A DNA stretch of 64,000 bases from Desmodus rotundus (GCF_022682495.2 NC_071389.1:10531199-10595198); one strand, 5' to 3'. Positions 44,700 through 57,115 are shown, counted from the stretch's first letter. Program-made: numbers and translations. The notes: a model not told the origin generated them from the sequence alone.

Positions 44700-45660
44700 G
44701 CATGGTGCAAAACATCTATCTTGCCTAATTCTCCCTCTGTGAGGTTCTCATTTCCAGCTGCAACATCTCTTTGAGCCCAGACTCTTCCAGAAGTTATTAG
44801 GTCCTTGGGTGTCTCAAGGACACCTCAAACTCAATGTTTTCGAGATGGCCCTCATAGTGGTGTCCTCCATCTCCTTATCCAAGCCTCTTCCTGGGTTTTC
44901 TGTCTCCAGGAATGACACCACCATCCAACTGCCCAGGCCAGAGCCTGACGAGTCACATTGTCCCTCTCCCCCAGCCTCACACCCATTGGGAATCCACCCC
45001 CACGTGCTGCCAATTTCACCTCGTCAATAACTCTTGAAGCCCTTGCTGCTCTGTGCTCCATCTTCGCTTCCCTCCCTTGACTGGCCCCCTCCTCTTGTGT
45101 GGATGACTTCAAGAATGTCCCATTTCAGCTACTCACTTCCAGTCCCTCTAGCACACCCGTCACTCTGCAACCAGACCAGTCTTGTCAACAACACACAACA
45201 CGCATCAGGTCATGCCAATCCCATGTAGAACCCCTCCCTGGCTTCCTCTTGCTCTGGATGGAGACCCCAGTCCTCAGGGTAGAACAACCAAGAGAACAAA
45301 CTTTGGTTCTGCCCACCACCCACCCCTCCAGCTGCCCCTCAGATCCCACCCCTACCTAGCTCTTCTTCACCCTCATGGACCACCTTTTCTTTTCTCCATG
45401 TGGCTGAGCTGTCCCCTTTGTCCAGAATGTTCTTTACACCACTCTTTCCACCAAATCTTGTTTATCTTCCTGATGTCCCAGCCATCACCTACTCCGGGGA
45501 GCCTTCGCTGACCTCCCTCACTGGTAAAGTCCTGCTCAAGCTTTCCTAATGCCCCTCTCTCCCCCTTGAGACCGTGTCCTGGTTGGGAGAATGGAAGCCC
45601 AGCAGGCTGGCCTCAGAGTCTGCACTTGCAGCTCTTGATACTATTTGCTGAATACCTTTG
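44700..45660 (+). repeat. L2 LINE, about 0.95 kb
   Basis: Sense L2 landmarks run in order: 'gacacctcaaactcaatgtt', 'gaatgacaccaccatccaac', 'gtagaacccctccctggctt', 'tgtccagaatgttctttaca' and 'cggggagccttcgctgacct'. Frame broken. Confidence 0.85.
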
Positions 45661-45684
45661 ACTGAATGGTTTATAGATTTCTCA

Positions 45685-46185
45685 TAGGTTGAACAATGGC
45701 TCCCCAGGATACCAGCTCTTAATGCCTAGAGCCTGTTACTGTTACCTTCTTTGGAAAAGGGTCTTTGCAGATGGGATTTAGTTAAGGGTTCTCAGATAGG
45801 CAGATGATCCTGGATTCTCCAGATGGGCCCTAAATGCAATCACATGTATCCTTATAAAAAATGTGAGGCAGAGGGTATTTGAAGCACAGAGGAGAAGATG
45901 ATATGAGGCTGGTGCAGAGAAAGATTTGAAGATGATGACCTTGAAGACTGGAGTGATGCGGCCTCAAGCCGAGGCATGCTGGCAGTCCCAGAAGATAGAA
46001 GAAGCAAGAAGCAGATTCTCCCCTAGAACCCCTGGAAAGAGTGCAGCCCTGATAGCTCCTTGATTTCAGCCCAGTGACCTTGATGTTGGACTTCTGGCTT
46101 CCAACACTGTGAGGGAACAAATGTGTGCTATCCTAAGTCATAGAGTTTATGGTAACTGGTTACAGCAGCTGCAGGAACCTAACAT
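45685..46185 (+). mobile_element. MLT1-type LTR (ERVL-MaLR)
   Basis: 'aaaagggtctttgcagatgg', 'agatgggccctaaatgcaat', 'tatccttataaaaaatgtg', 'tggacttctggcttccaaca' and 'ggtaactggttacagcagct' follow the MLT1 LTR from start to end. It is a solo LTR without coding genes. Confidence 0.8.
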
Positions 46186-46759
46186 GGCTCACAGTTGATA
46201 AAACTTAGTCAGAGAAGCTAAGCAATTTCCCAAGATCACATAGCTAGCCCATCCCTGCCCCCAACCCTCTCTTGGGAGAGGAAGTTGACACCCCCCACTC
46301 CCCTACAAAATGAAAAGCCCAAGGAGGCTGAGGTCATTTGGGAGCAGTGAGACCACACAGAGCAAGGTCCTGGCCTGGCTTGCCCACACCTCTTGCTCTG
46401 AGACCACAGAAGATTCTGGCACATCCCCTCACCCCCAGCTCCAGGAGGGGATCCTGGTCAGGGCTTGGTTCTCCCTCAGCACAGCCCCTTGAGAAATCAA
46501 GCAAGTGACAGCAAAGATTTCTTACGTGAAAGCTCCTGGTTTCACGGCCACGGTTCTCCTGAGCCATGCAGCCTGGTTGCTAACATCTCACTTCAGGAAA
46601 CTCCAGGCCCCCACCTCTTGTCCCCTCCTTCTCTTCCCACCACTCCCATAGGAAGGTTGTGAAGAGGGACAGTCCTGGGGCTGTGCAGAGGACAAAGCCA
46701 GAGTGGACACCACTTTGCCAGCCCAACTCGCTAGGAGAAGCTAAGACAGGAGGGCAGTA

Positions 46760-46930
46760 CAACAGGCACGGGCTAAGTACCGTCATGTAGGACATCTCGC
46801 ATAGCATCCCTTGCAAGAGACACAGTCCTATTCCTATCATGCTGTTGGGAAACTGAAGCTCAGAGACGCAAAGAACTCTGCTCAAATTTACTCAGCTAGG
46901 AAGTGGCCAAGTTGGGACTCAACCAGATCA
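46760..46930 (-). repeat. MIR SINE
   Basis: 'ggctaagtaccgtcatgtag', 'gggaaactgaagctcagaga' and 'actcagctaggaagtggcca' match an inverted MIR. Confidence 0.8.
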
Positions 46931-48214
46931 GCTGACTGCAGGTCTGTGCTGTCCCCGCTGACCCGCCCCCAACCCCCATGCCTAGCCCACGAGAGACCAC
47001 TCCTCTCCTTAATAGGTAAGACATGCAGGTGACCAACCCTCACAGCCTGTCTCCACCTCTCCCGCGCCCCACCCCCACCAAGCCTTCTGCCACTTGAGTT
47101 TCCATTTATCCAACCAAAAAACGAAGAGGCTGCTCACACTAGCCCAAGCCCGTCCCAAGCATACTTGTGTGCATCAAATGCAAGAAGAGATGAGGAGTTG
47201 TTTTGAAAGTGGAATTGTCGTTCCTGGGATTATTATTGTTAATACTCTGCGCTCAACTCTTGATTTCCCACACTAATGGGAGGGAGCGGTGGTGCAGATA
47301 ATTAAAAATGCATTTCTGTTTGGCTCTGGGACATGTGTTTATCCTCCTGTTTGGATGTGGGTGGGGCTGGCATCCTGGGAATTCAGTGTGACTTCATAAT
47401 CCTTGTGCAAAAAAGAGAAGAAAGAGAATTACAGACACCTGCCTTGAGAGAAACCAGAGAGCCACCCCCAGGCTCAGCCCCAGCTTGTCACCCTGTCTCT
47501 GCTGAAGATGAAGAATGTCACCTCCAGAGTGGATGAAAAGCACCCAGCCTAACAGAGCTTCAAAATGAATGATTTTTGTTGTTCACAGGCACTGTGATTG
47601 GGGATGGCGCATTACACAGCAGCAGATAACCAATACACCCCGTTCTGTGTTCCTAGGAAGTTCTGTGATTCTCCAAGACTCCTGTGAATTCCTGGTCACT
47701 TTGAACCAGGAATTCCCATCTTTCCTCCCTCACTGTTTCCTTCTCAGGTCTCAAAGCCATCTCCCCCCCCCCGAACCCCAATAGCCACCAAATAACCTAC
47801 AAGGCTTCTGTAAACATAACAGACTTCACTGAAGGTCTGGAAGAGGTGTGAGGGTTTCATATCATGCGATCTCAAATGACTTAAGTTGGATGCTAGAGAT
47901 CTCTCTCTGCTCTTAAAATATATTTGGTCACTCCACCAATGGCGGTCTTCTTAGCTTCATCTCCTGCCAATTTATCTCCCCTCACCCTCTCCCTGTTCTC
48001 CTCTGCTCAAATTCCCATGCATTTCATGAGCGGCTGGTTTAGCTATCTGCCATTTCCAGACACTGCATGCTCTCTGAGTCTTATCTTCCACCCTCACAAG
48101 ATTGTCAAAGTATTTTTTGAAACAAAGATCATTTTTTTCCCTAAGGAAGCTCTGATGCCAGATGTTAAGCTAATCTATTGCACTTTTAAATTCTGCTATA
48201 TGAGTGAAGGAAGG

Positions 48215-48670
48215 CACATCTAGTTATCCATCCAGTATCCATTCCTTCCTTCCTTCTCACCTCCAGAGTGCTAGTTTTACTCAGGGCAGTTAACTCTCCA
48301 GCCTCCTTTGCACCCAGGAGTGGACATGCGACACAATTATGGCCCTTGAGATGCAAATAGAAGTCCGCTGGGGGTTTATGGGAGTGCTTATCTTCTCCTG
48401 ATATAGGCACTGCCCCCTTCTCCTGCTTCTTCCTGCCTAGGATGTGGACACAGTGTCTGGTCAGCAGCAGCCCTCTTGCAACCAAGAGGACAAAAGTCAC
48501 ATGGGTGACGGAGCAGAAAGACAGAACCAGGCTGCACTCCTGACAACATCCTTCACCTGCACCTGGACTGTTTCATTCTGAGCTCCGCATTCGCTGTGAA
48601 AAATAAACTCCTGTTTGTTGGGTTTTCTGTCTCTGGCATCTGAATGCGATCCTACCTGATTCAGCAAGTA
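48215..48670 (+). repeat. LTR-like dispersed mammalian repeat, MLT1-like
   Basis: 'tctccagcctcctttgcacc', 'gagtggacatgcgacacaat', 'gtccgctgggggtttatggg', 'ttcctgcctaggatgtggac' and a terminal AATAAA-containing block match a known dispersed repeat layout. The family name is uncertain. Confidence 0.55.
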
Positions 48671-49544
48671 ATTACATTTTGATTTCAAAAACTTTTCCTT
48701 TAACTGCTGCTGCTTCAGGTGAAAGGATGTCAGCCACCGACTAGATATTAAACAAACTGGGTAATGATGTCAATTAAAAGTGCTCAAGTCACATCCCCTG
48801 CAACGACTGAGAATCGCCTGCAATTGGAAGAGGACAGCTGAGAACCCCAGTCTCAGCTCACAGTAGTCCTACCAGAGCCCTCCTGACAACAGAGGCGTCA
48901 CCACTATCCAGGTCAGTCTCCCCTGTGACGTGCCCGGCACAGAGGGAACCCGGGCCCACCAACGGGACGAGTGCATGCGAGTTTCACCGTCCAACCCTGC
49001 CTTTCCTGGCGTGGCTCACCAGGCTTGGCGGGGGTCTCTGGACCCAGAAACTACCTGGTCACTGTCCTAGCCGGCACAACAGCCTTCATGGGGGAGGCAC
49101 TGACCCCTGCGTCACTGACCCCTGCATCACCAACCCCAGATCCTTCACTCCCCTTGGGGGATAGTGGCCCACAGTAGCCTCCCTGTGCCAGCCAGCTGGC
49201 CTGCTGCTGCACTTTGATATATGGGCCTAATATTCCGGAATTATCTTTTGCTCTGTGTTTTGTTTTCGCGAACAATCCCTAGGAGGCCTCATTATGTTGC
49301 TCCAAGCATGGGGCGTTATGTCATCGAGTGACCCGGCCAACTCCAGCACAGCCAAGAAGATGTCCAGGCAGAGCCCCTGGGGGGACTCGGAGCCTCCCAG
49401 GGGGACCACCCGCTGCTGCGCAGTAAGGCCTGCTTCATTCCCTGGAGCTTCAGGAAAGAAGGAGGAAGAATCCACTCCACTCTCTCGGGAGCCAGCAGCC
49501 AGCTGATGTGGTATGAGGGAGGTCTGGGGAAACTGGGGTTCACC

Positions 49545-49865
49545 AGGACAAGGCTTCTTGTGGGAAGTGGCAGCTTCTTCCAGCTTCTGATAGTTGCTGG
49601 CAGTTCTTGGGGTTCCTGTGGCTTCAGCACCCCCATGTCTACCTCCACATCACAGGGTCTTCTTCCCTGTGTGTGTCTCTGTGTCTGTCTTCACAGGACA
49701 CGCTGACAAAGACACCGGTCACTGGATTTAGGGTCCACCCTAATCCGGCACGACTTCATCCTAACTCGATTACACCTGCGAAGACATTTCACGTAAAGTC
49801 ACCTTCAGAGGTTTGAGGTGCACGTGAGTTTTTGGAAGACACCATCCAGTCAAATACCACAGACA
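49545..49865 (-). mobile_element. MLT1-type LTR (ERVL-MaLR), inverted
   Basis: 'tgtgtctctgtgtctgtctt', 'agggtccaccctaatccggc' and 'cgattacacctgcgaagaca' are the complement of the MLT1 LTR middle. The same family lies at 45.7 and 51.6 kb. Confidence 0.75.
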
Positions 49866-50010
49866 TTATTCCTCCATTTCACAGAAGAGGAAACTGAGGC
49901 ACAGAGAGTGACTTGCTTGAGGTCATATGGCCACACAGGTGGCAGGTCCAGGATCTAAGCTCAGGCCTGCCTGACTCCCAGACCCTACTCTGTCTACCCC
50001 TGCACCCACG
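49866..50010 (-). repeat. MIR SINE
   Basis: 'cagaagaggaaactgaggca' then 'gtgacttgcttgaggtcat' is a strong inverted MIR core. Confidence 0.9.
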
Positions 50011-50054
50011 CTGTCCACCCCAGCTCCTCTGAGGACTGAGGCGATGGCCGTCAC

Positions 50055-50250
50055 TTATTATACCTGTCACTTCGTTTAACCCTCATACCGGCCTTCTAGG
50101 ACAGGGACATTATACGGATCTTACAGATGAGGACATCCAGGCTTAGGGAAGCTAAGTGACTTGCCCAAGGCCACACAGCAAGTTAGTGAAAGGACCAAAA
50201 TTAGAACTCAAGTCCCTCTGATGTCACCCCTACGCGCCTCACCACTACTT
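50055..50250 (-). repeat. MIR SINE
   Basis: 'ttcgtttaaccctcataccg', 'ttacagatgaggacatccag' and 'aagtgacttgcccaaggcca' match an inverted MIR. It adjoins another MIR in the same orientation. Confidence 0.9.
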
Positions 50251-50430
50251 TAAAACTCTTCTATTTGTCCCTTCGTTTTGTGACAATTTGCATATGGAGG
50301 AATCACAAACCTCCACCGGTAACTCAAAGGCCTTTTTCTGAAGTCATAGCCCCTCCCAATCCTATCCATGCCCAAGGGGCTTCCCCACCCTAGGGACCTG
50401 GGTGTGGGGAATGCGGAAACCATGCACCCT

Positions 50431-50501
50431 CACACACGCACACACATAGACACGCACTCACACACACACAACACACACTCACAGAGGAACACGCACACAC
50501 T
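50431..50501. repeat. (CA)n microsatellite, interrupted
   Basis: CA repeats broken by GCA, TAGA and GAGGAA interruptions over about 70 bases. Confidence 0.9.
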
Positions 50502-50514
50502 CCTCCACCAGCCA

Positions 50515-50983
50515 GCCATCTCCCAGAGCCAATTAGCCAGTGTGGGCGGCCCCCGGGGAGCCCCGCAGGTGACAGACTTATTGATCAGCTGGAGTACGAG
50601 TGTCCGAGTGCCACGCAGGAGAGAAGAGTCGCTTAAGCAGTGTTCTCCTCTTTCAGAATGCGGCAGGGGCTCCGGGGGGCGGAGAGTGAGTCTGTTTACT
50701 GTGACTGGTAATTGAAAGGCAGTGGCAGCCACCCCACATTGTCCCCGCCAATACCTAATTGCTGGACCGAAAACTGCAGGAGAGCTGGGGCTGGGGCCGG
50801 GGGAGAGGGGAAAGAAAAGTTAATACAGCCCAGAATCGATAGCGAATGCTTTCACAGTGTCAGGCACAATAAATGGAGCTGAACAGTGGAAGCTGCAGAA
50901 AATTAGCCTCCAGGCTGACTGGGTTTGAAAGCTTAAAGCTGGTAAACGCAGAAACTGGGGGGAGTTCTCGGCCGCCCCTTCTG
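50515..50983. promoter_or_regulatory. Candidate conserved noncoding element
   Basis: Repeat-free block of about 470 bases with mixed GC- and A/T-rich segments: 'gagccaattagcc', 'ggtaattgaaagg', 'acctaattgctgg', 'aaaagttaatacag' and several SOX-type ACAAT/ATTGT sites. It ends just before a Ves target site. Conservation is untested. Confidence 0.4.
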
Positions 50984-50997
50984 TCGACGTGTTTTCT

Positions 50998-51209
50998 TGC
51001 TTTTATTTATTTTTTCTTTTTTTAAGATTTTATTTATTTACTTTTAGAGAGAGGGGATGGGAGGCAGAGAAACAATGTGGTTGCCTCTCATGTGCCTGAC
51101 CCCAGGAACCTGGCCAGCAACCCAGGCCTGTGCCCTGACTGGGAATGGAACCAGCGATGCTTTGGTTCACAGGCCGGTGCTCAGGCAACTGAGCTGCACC
51201 AGCCAGGGC
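50998..51209 (-). repeat. Ves SINE with target-site duplication
   Basis: Inverted Ves with T-rich left end and 'ctgcaccagccagggc' right end. Direct repeats at 50984-50997 and 51210-51223 (TCGAYGTGKTTTCT) match at 12 of 14 bases. The 70-codon plus-strand frame across it is a chance frame. Confidence 0.95.
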
Positions 51210-51549
51210 TCGATGTGGTTTCTGATGGCAAGTGGAGGCCTGGCACCAGTTCAGGCTGCACAGGCTTAGCTGAGAATCATTCAGACGGACCCTAATTTGG
51301 CCCCCTAGGAAAGGACTCAGGGCAGGGAAGGCCTATGGTAGCCCATGACCTTGGACCAGTCATGTCAGCCCACCGAGCTTCAGAGTGCTCATCTGCAGGC
51401 TGTGCCCTTGCTCATGGGGCAGCGCTCTGGGATGGAAAGAATGTGAAGACCCGGTTTGACTCCCAGGGGGGCATGTCCCCGCTCTGGGATACTGAACAGG
51501 TGAGTTAACCTCGGCTACAGAGTGGGAATTACGATGCCCAGCCATGGCA

Positions 51550-51935
51550 CGCTGAAAAACGCATCCCCAGCCTAAATGATAGGCTTACCCCAACCCTGGA
51601 ACGTGTGAATGCCACCTTACATGGCAAAACAGAAAGGGGTCTTGGCAGATGTGACTACGTAAAGGGTCTTGAGATGAGGAGAGGGTCCTGGGTCATCACT
51701 GGTGTCTTCGTAAGCGAGGCAGAGGAAGGTCTGATTCACAGAGGAGACGGTGAGGTGCTGACGAAGCAGAAGACGGAAAGAGATTTGAAGATGCTGACCT
51801 CGAAGATTAGAAGTGAGGCAGTCACAAGCCGAGGAATGCCAGCAGCCGCCAGCGCTGAAGAAGTCTCCCCGAGAGCCTCCGGAGGGAGCGACACTGATTC
51901 CAGACTTCAGGGTTCTTTATTTTGTTTCAGTGACA
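51550..51935 (+). mobile_element. MLT1-type LTR (ERVL-MaLR)
   Basis: 'aggggtcttggcagatgtga', 'tcatcactggtgtcttcgta', 'agatttgaagatgctgacct' and 'cacaagccgaggaatgccag' parallel the MLT1 copy at 45.7 kb in the same orientation. The 129-codon frame here is not a gene. Confidence 0.75.
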
Positions 51936-52176
51936 TACTCAGGCGCTTAGAACAGTACCGGGCACATCGGAGGTGCTCAAGAAACATTTGTTGAATAATA
52001 ATAATAATGAAAAACAATAGTAAGTAAACTCCTGGCATAGAAGATGCGTAGAAAGAGGCATAGAAAGGATGGCAGCTGTGGTGTTATTAACAAAAGACTC
52101 CTGGGGAGGTATCTTTCCTCCGTGAGCTCCATTTCCTGATCTGATAACTATGATGATCAGCATAGAACAACAGCCC

Positions 52177-52388
52177 CTGCCCTGGCTGGTCAGCTCAGTT
52201 GGTTACAGCGTCGTCTTCATTCACCAAGGTTGCAGGTTCGAGCCCTGGTCAGGGCACATATAAGAATCAACCAATGCATGCATCAATAAGTGGACAACAG
52301 ATATGTCTCCTTTATCTCTCTCTCTCCTCTCTCTCTTTTCCCATTCCTCTTTGTCTCTAAAATCAATAAATAAAAATTTAAAAAAAAA
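52177..52388 (+). repeat. Ves-related SINE
   Basis: It begins 'ctgccctggctggtcagctc' and has a clear B box GGTTCGAGCCC at 52235, followed by 'tggtcagggcacatataag', a CT-rich run and A-tail. Weak duplication AGAAYARCA is seen at 52164-52172 and 52389-52397. The middle differs from the other Ves copies. Confidence 0.88.
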
Positions 52389-52399
52389 AGAATAGCACA

Positions 52400-54550
52400 G
52401 ATCCCAAGGATTGGCCATAAAGTGACAGAGGGGAAAGTGTTTGAAACTCAAATGCTGTCCAGAGTCCCTGACCAGCCATTCTGACCTCACGTGAGACTCT
52501 CAACTCTCGCCCCCTCCCCACGCAAACCCCCAAGACCCTGAGTGCCCAGTGGTCGCTTCCGGGGGTCCAGAAATCCCCTGTGATTGTGTACAAACTGTTC
52601 TGCATGTGTCCCTGTGTACACTTTCCTGGTTCAATCATTTTTAGATCCTGAACGATGGCCTGTAACCTAAAAATAATGTGTAATCTCAGGAACAATCTGT
52701 CTCCCTCATCTCCCGTGGTGGGCCCCAGAGGCCAGCCATGAGATCATCGCTGGCCACGCCCCAAAACAAGGCACATGGGGAGCCGGGGTGCAAATACCTG
52801 GCTTCCGTGAGCCGGGAGAACAGGGCTGGAGGCAGGAGAAGGGGAAGTGGGGGTGGGGTGAGGTGGGGTGGCCCCAGAGCGCCAGCAGGTGAGGGAGAAG
52901 GCAGGGGTGCCTGGAGATGATTCACGCCTGCTCTGAGAGCCAGGGTGCACATCTTTCCCCAGTTCCACGGTAGCTTGAAAGCAGCCTATGTGGGAGTATT
53001 TACACCATGGAAATCTGCTATGCTATGAATCCGAATTTGTCTTTTTTTTCCCCCCAAAAAAAGCTGGTTGTCAAACATTTTACCAGCACACCACTGGAGA
53101 AGCTCCACATTGGAAACAAGCTATGCTTTACCAAGCTGTGCAAGGAAGCCACCGCAGGTCTCCCCATGCAGGGGGCCTGTGCCCAGCATTCGTTCCACAC
53201 TATTTTCCAGGTTGGCAAAGGCAGTTCTGAGGTCTGCTGGGCCTGGAGCAGAAAGCACGCCCCACCCGCTCCCGCTTCATCATGTCTGAGGGGCCTCCGT
53301 CCCAGCTCTGCTGACTGCAAAGGGTCAGTGGGGTCCTGCAGGCACCAGGGCACTCAGGTAGGGCTGATCGGAGCAGCATGAAGAGTTGGCTCCTTCAGGG
53401 AGGGGCCGTCCACGCAGGGACCCTAGCCTTCAGTAGTCAGAGGGTCTGACTTCCTGTAGGTGTGGTACCCTCTTAGGCATTTCCCATCTCTGAGCCCCCA
53501 TCTCCTTTGCCCTACCCCAGCATGAAGGGCAGGGACTGTGGTATTTAAATATGATAAAGTCACAGACAGCCCCAAGCCCAAGCTCACATCCGTTAGCATC
53601 TGCTGCACACCAGGAATTTGACGCATGGTGCTGTAATTCGTCCTCAGGAGAACCACTCAGAGAAGGGCGTTTAGTTAGCCCTGTCATCCCTCATCCAGGG
53701 AAGAAACTGAGGCTCAGAGCAGGTCCATTCCACGCTCGAAGCCACACTGGGGAGCAGGGGATGGTTTGGAAGCCAGGCCTGTCTGGTTCCGAGGCCTTGG
53801 CCGTCGCCAACTCCCAGTGCACACAGACATCCACTTCTCCCAGGCACTCTCAGACTCTGGCCGCGGGAACCACACCTGACCACAGCTGCTCCCGCTGTCC
53901 CTCCTTCCCCAGGAAAGCCACTGGTCCCGGGTTAACTGCTGGCTTGAGAGCGGGGGCGGGAGGCCTGGGGGTGGAAATTCGGTCCCAGCCTCATAGTGGC
54001 AGCCACCGCACGATGCTGAGAAATATACATGTGCATGAAGGGGGGTGGGGAGGTCAGTCGGCAAGACCGAGATATGACATCAATGGTGCCACCCCCTACG
54101 TGCGGCTGCAAACATGGAGGATAGTAGGACAGTGATGTGGAGGGACAAGACGTGAAGAGGCCACAGCCCCGCTGTGTTTGCTCTTTTCAAGTGCCTCCCC
54201 TCCACATGCGGGTGGGTCTGAAGGAGAAATTCTCAAGGGATAAAAAACGGAGATGTCTGTTACGAAGCAGGTGCCTACGGAGGAGCCTTGGCTCAAGGAG
54301 ACGCAGGCCAGCTCCATAAATGTGTCTTCTTGGGGGGCTAGCAGTCTATGTCACACACCCCTGCACTGTCAGTGAGGGGCTTTAGGAGCCAGTGTCAGCT
54401 CCCGACGTCCCCTGGCTCCAGGCACACAGCAGCAGGTCCCAGCACCTTCTGTGAGAGAAGGCTGTCATCTTGGAAGGTGGGGGCAATTGATTCTGGCCAT
54501 CTCTGCAACTGAACATCCAGACCCTAAGAGGGAGGAGAGTGGGCATCGTC
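52400..54550. other. Gene-free intergenic DNA
   Basis: A minus-strand MIR lies at 53570-53760. The remainder is unique GC-rich sequence. The 194-codon frame at 53551-54135 crosses the MIR and has no family resemblance. Confidence 0.5.
53570..53760 (-). repeat. MIR SINE
   Basis: 'cagggaagaaactgaggctc' then 'agagcaggtccattccac' with an upstream 'gctgcacaccaggaatttga' matches an inverted MIR. Confidence 0.75.
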
Positions 54551-54551
54551 T

Positions 54552-54580
54552 GTCCATCCATCCACCCATCCATCCATCCA
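54552..54580. repeat. (CATC)n microsatellite
   Basis: About seven CATC units with one C-rich interruption. Confidence 0.9.
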
Positions 54581-54589
54581 CTTAGTACA

Positions 54590-54905
54590 CATTGAGGTCT
54601 TCTCTCCACAGGGCCTTTGCACATACTGTTCCCACTGGCTGGAACACTTTTCCCTTCATGTACCCACATGGTGAACTCTTCTCATTAATCAGGTCCCAGC
54701 TCAAATGCTACCTCTTTAAAAAGACCTTCCCTAACCATCTATGTAGAACAGCTCCCCGTCTGCACTGCTGGGCTTACAGCACTTGCTTCGATTTAAAATC
54801 ATCTTGGGTTTTTTGTTTTATGACCTGTTTGTTGCGGAATTCTCTGTCTCCCACTAGAAAGCAAGCATCATACTGACTCCTGCCTTCCCAATGCCTAGAA
54901 GACTG
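54590..54905 (+). repeat. L2 LINE 3' end
   Basis: 'cagggcctttgcacatactg', 'ctcaaatgctacctctttaa', 'aagaccttccctaaccatct' and 'gaaagcaagcatcatactga' are sense L2 landmarks in order. Confidence 0.9.
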
Positions 54906-55084
54906 CTGGGTACAAGAGTAGCAAGTGAGGGGTGGGGGTGGCGGGGGGTGAATGAGAGGAACATTTCCTAAGCACCAACTGTGGGCCCAGCCCTGGGCCA
55001 GGAATCTCTGGAAGAATAAGAAGACTCAGCGCCTCATCGAGCGGCTCACAGGTCGGAGTAACTGGTCCCGGTCCACTGGGCCCC

Positions 55085-55330
55085 TTGTTTTGAGCACTGT
55101 AACAGAGGCACGAACACAGCCTGAGGCTATCGGAGAAAGCATCTGTAAAAGTAGCATCAGCGCTGAGTTTAGAAGGAGGAGTGAGAATTTTTCAGGCAGC
55201 CAGGGGATAGAGGGACTTCCAGGAAGAGGAAATAGCAGGGACAGAGGCCGCGATGGAGGGAATCTTGGGGAGCCACAAGCTTGGTGTGTTTCAAGCACAG
55301 CAGAGAGGGACGTGTCCAGGTGCCTTTAGG
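55085..55330 (-). repeat. L2 LINE fragment
   Basis: 'gcgctgagtttagaaggagg', 'acttccaggaagaggaaata' and 'gcacagcag' resemble inverted L2. A G-rich unique tract follows to 55560. Confidence 0.55.
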
Positions 55331-56984
55331 AAGAGTTCTGGGCGGCTGTGGTGTGGACGGGTGGGAGGGAGGGTTTGGGGTGATGGGCAGGGAGAGGGCA
55401 ATGTGGAGACAGCTGCTGAGGGTGGTGAGGTGGGAGAAGGTACGAGAGGAGGGGGCGGGTGTGAGAGACGTTAAGGGGTAAAAGGGAAGGGATTTGGGGT
55501 GAGGAAGTGTTGGAGCCCAGGATGTTCTCTTCTGGGCAACTAGTGGGTCCTCAGGCCCCCGCTGAGCTGGGGAAGCCAGAGCAGGAGCTGGGGGGCGCGG
55601 GCGGGGGGAATTCTGTTCGGGGTCTGCTGAGCTTGAAATGCCTGTGCACACACTCCTCCATCGCCGGGGCCCCCCCTCCTCTGAGCACTGCCGAATTGCA
55701 GCTGGGGCACAACCTGTTGGCTCGTGGGGGGAGCACAGAGAAGAAAGGGGCAGGGTCCCCCCAGTGGGTGTGGACCATAGTTCGCCCTCTGGAGTATGGG
55801 ATGGAGGGAACCTAGTGTGGATCAGCCATGTAGAGCGGCCACTCCTCTTCCAGGTAAAGATTCTGAGGTCCGGAGATGGGAGCTAATTCTCTGCACTAGT
55901 CAGGAAAACCAGGGTTTGCTGCATTAACCAACAGTGGAGGCAGGTCCCAGAGCCCATGGCTTACTTCTTTAACTTGCCTGTGGCGGGTGCTCCACAGGTC
56001 AGCTCAGCCTCCGCCTCCTCTTCGAGGACCCAGGCTTCCCAACAAAGCGGTCGTTGTGGCAGAAGGGGCAAAAGCCCCTGGAGGGTCTCACAGGGACAAT
56101 CATGACACCGGGTTGTTGCCCAGGCTTGTTGGCCAGAAGCAGCCCACGGCTCCACCCAACCCCAAGGGGGCCAGACATGGTGTCCTGCACATGCCCAGAA
56201 GAGGAGGAGCTGGGGGGGCTGCATGGAGGGCCTTGCAGCCTGGGTCACTTGGAGCTAGACAGCGTGCTGAGAGTGCCCCAGCACCACCCATTCAATCCTC
56301 ACAATTCTGCAAATGAAGCACCACATTGGACCCCACTGTCAGTCAAGGGCACCATGGCTCAGAGGAGGGACGTGTCTTGGCCAAAACCACACACAGGTTA
56401 GGGGTGGGGCTGGAGTTGGAACCCCAGGCTCCTCTCCTTGGGGGACCAGCAAAGAGGCTGCACTACCCAGAGGAGGAACTGGAGGCACAGCTTTACTTGG
56501 CCCCCCTGCCCACTCCGGCAAGCTGACGGTCTCCTCCGCGTCCCGCTGCGTTTTTCCTGACCACTGCAGCTGGCTGCAACCTCAGCTCTCGAGGGAACGG
56601 GCGGTGAGAGTGAATTTGATCTGAAAATCTGTCAAGCCATGTGTGTGTGGCGAGAAGACAAGAGCCATGTACTTCCCAGGTGTTTTGATTGTAAAAGAAA
56701 GGTGTGAAGTCCAGAGTCACGCTGACTTCGTAAGTGGGACGAAGCAAGCCACCTGGAGAAGTGACAGCTCCAAACCAGGGCTTGGTGTTAATTGCATCAC
56801 AGCCAATACCCCGGGGAGAAGCACGGATGCCGTTCACGTGGAGCTGTGCTCCCCATGTGCCTGTCTGTCATCACATCTGTCCGGTGGAATTAACACCACC
56901 CCACAACTGCCACTGTCACAGAACCGGACCCCCGCCCTCTTAAAAAGATAAACTTGTGCTTTCCAGCTGCCCAACACTGTGCTA

Positions 56985-57115
56985 AGCTTTATATATGCCA
57001 CCCTGGTCCCCTGTGCGGACTCCTGCCACCTCTGTTTTACTCACCTGGTATCCCCTGTGCCCGGCAGAGTGTGGGGCGCATACTGGGTGCTCCATAAATG
57101 CCGGGAATAAACAAA
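56985..57115 (+). repeat. L2 LINE 3' terminus
   Basis: 'cctgtgcccggcagagtgtg' and 'gggtgctccataaatgccgg' are the usual L2 terminal blocks. Confidence 0.65.

Larger units (their letters stand above)
46186..49540. other. Gene-free intergenic DNA
   Basis: It contains a minus-strand MIR at 46760-46930, a dispersed LTR-like repeat at 48215-48670 and a short tandem GACCCCTGCRTCACT motif at about 49101-49133. A CNE-like A/T-rich patch lies near 48680-48800. No supported gene. Confidence 0.5.

Noticed and set aside
50431..50501. Possible CRISPR-like or other regular repeat array
   Set aside because: A simple interrupted CA microsatellite; no spacers, and the genome is mammalian.
53551..54135. Plus-strand 194-codon frame
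   Set aside because: It crosses a MIR and unique sequence; no conserved motif visible.
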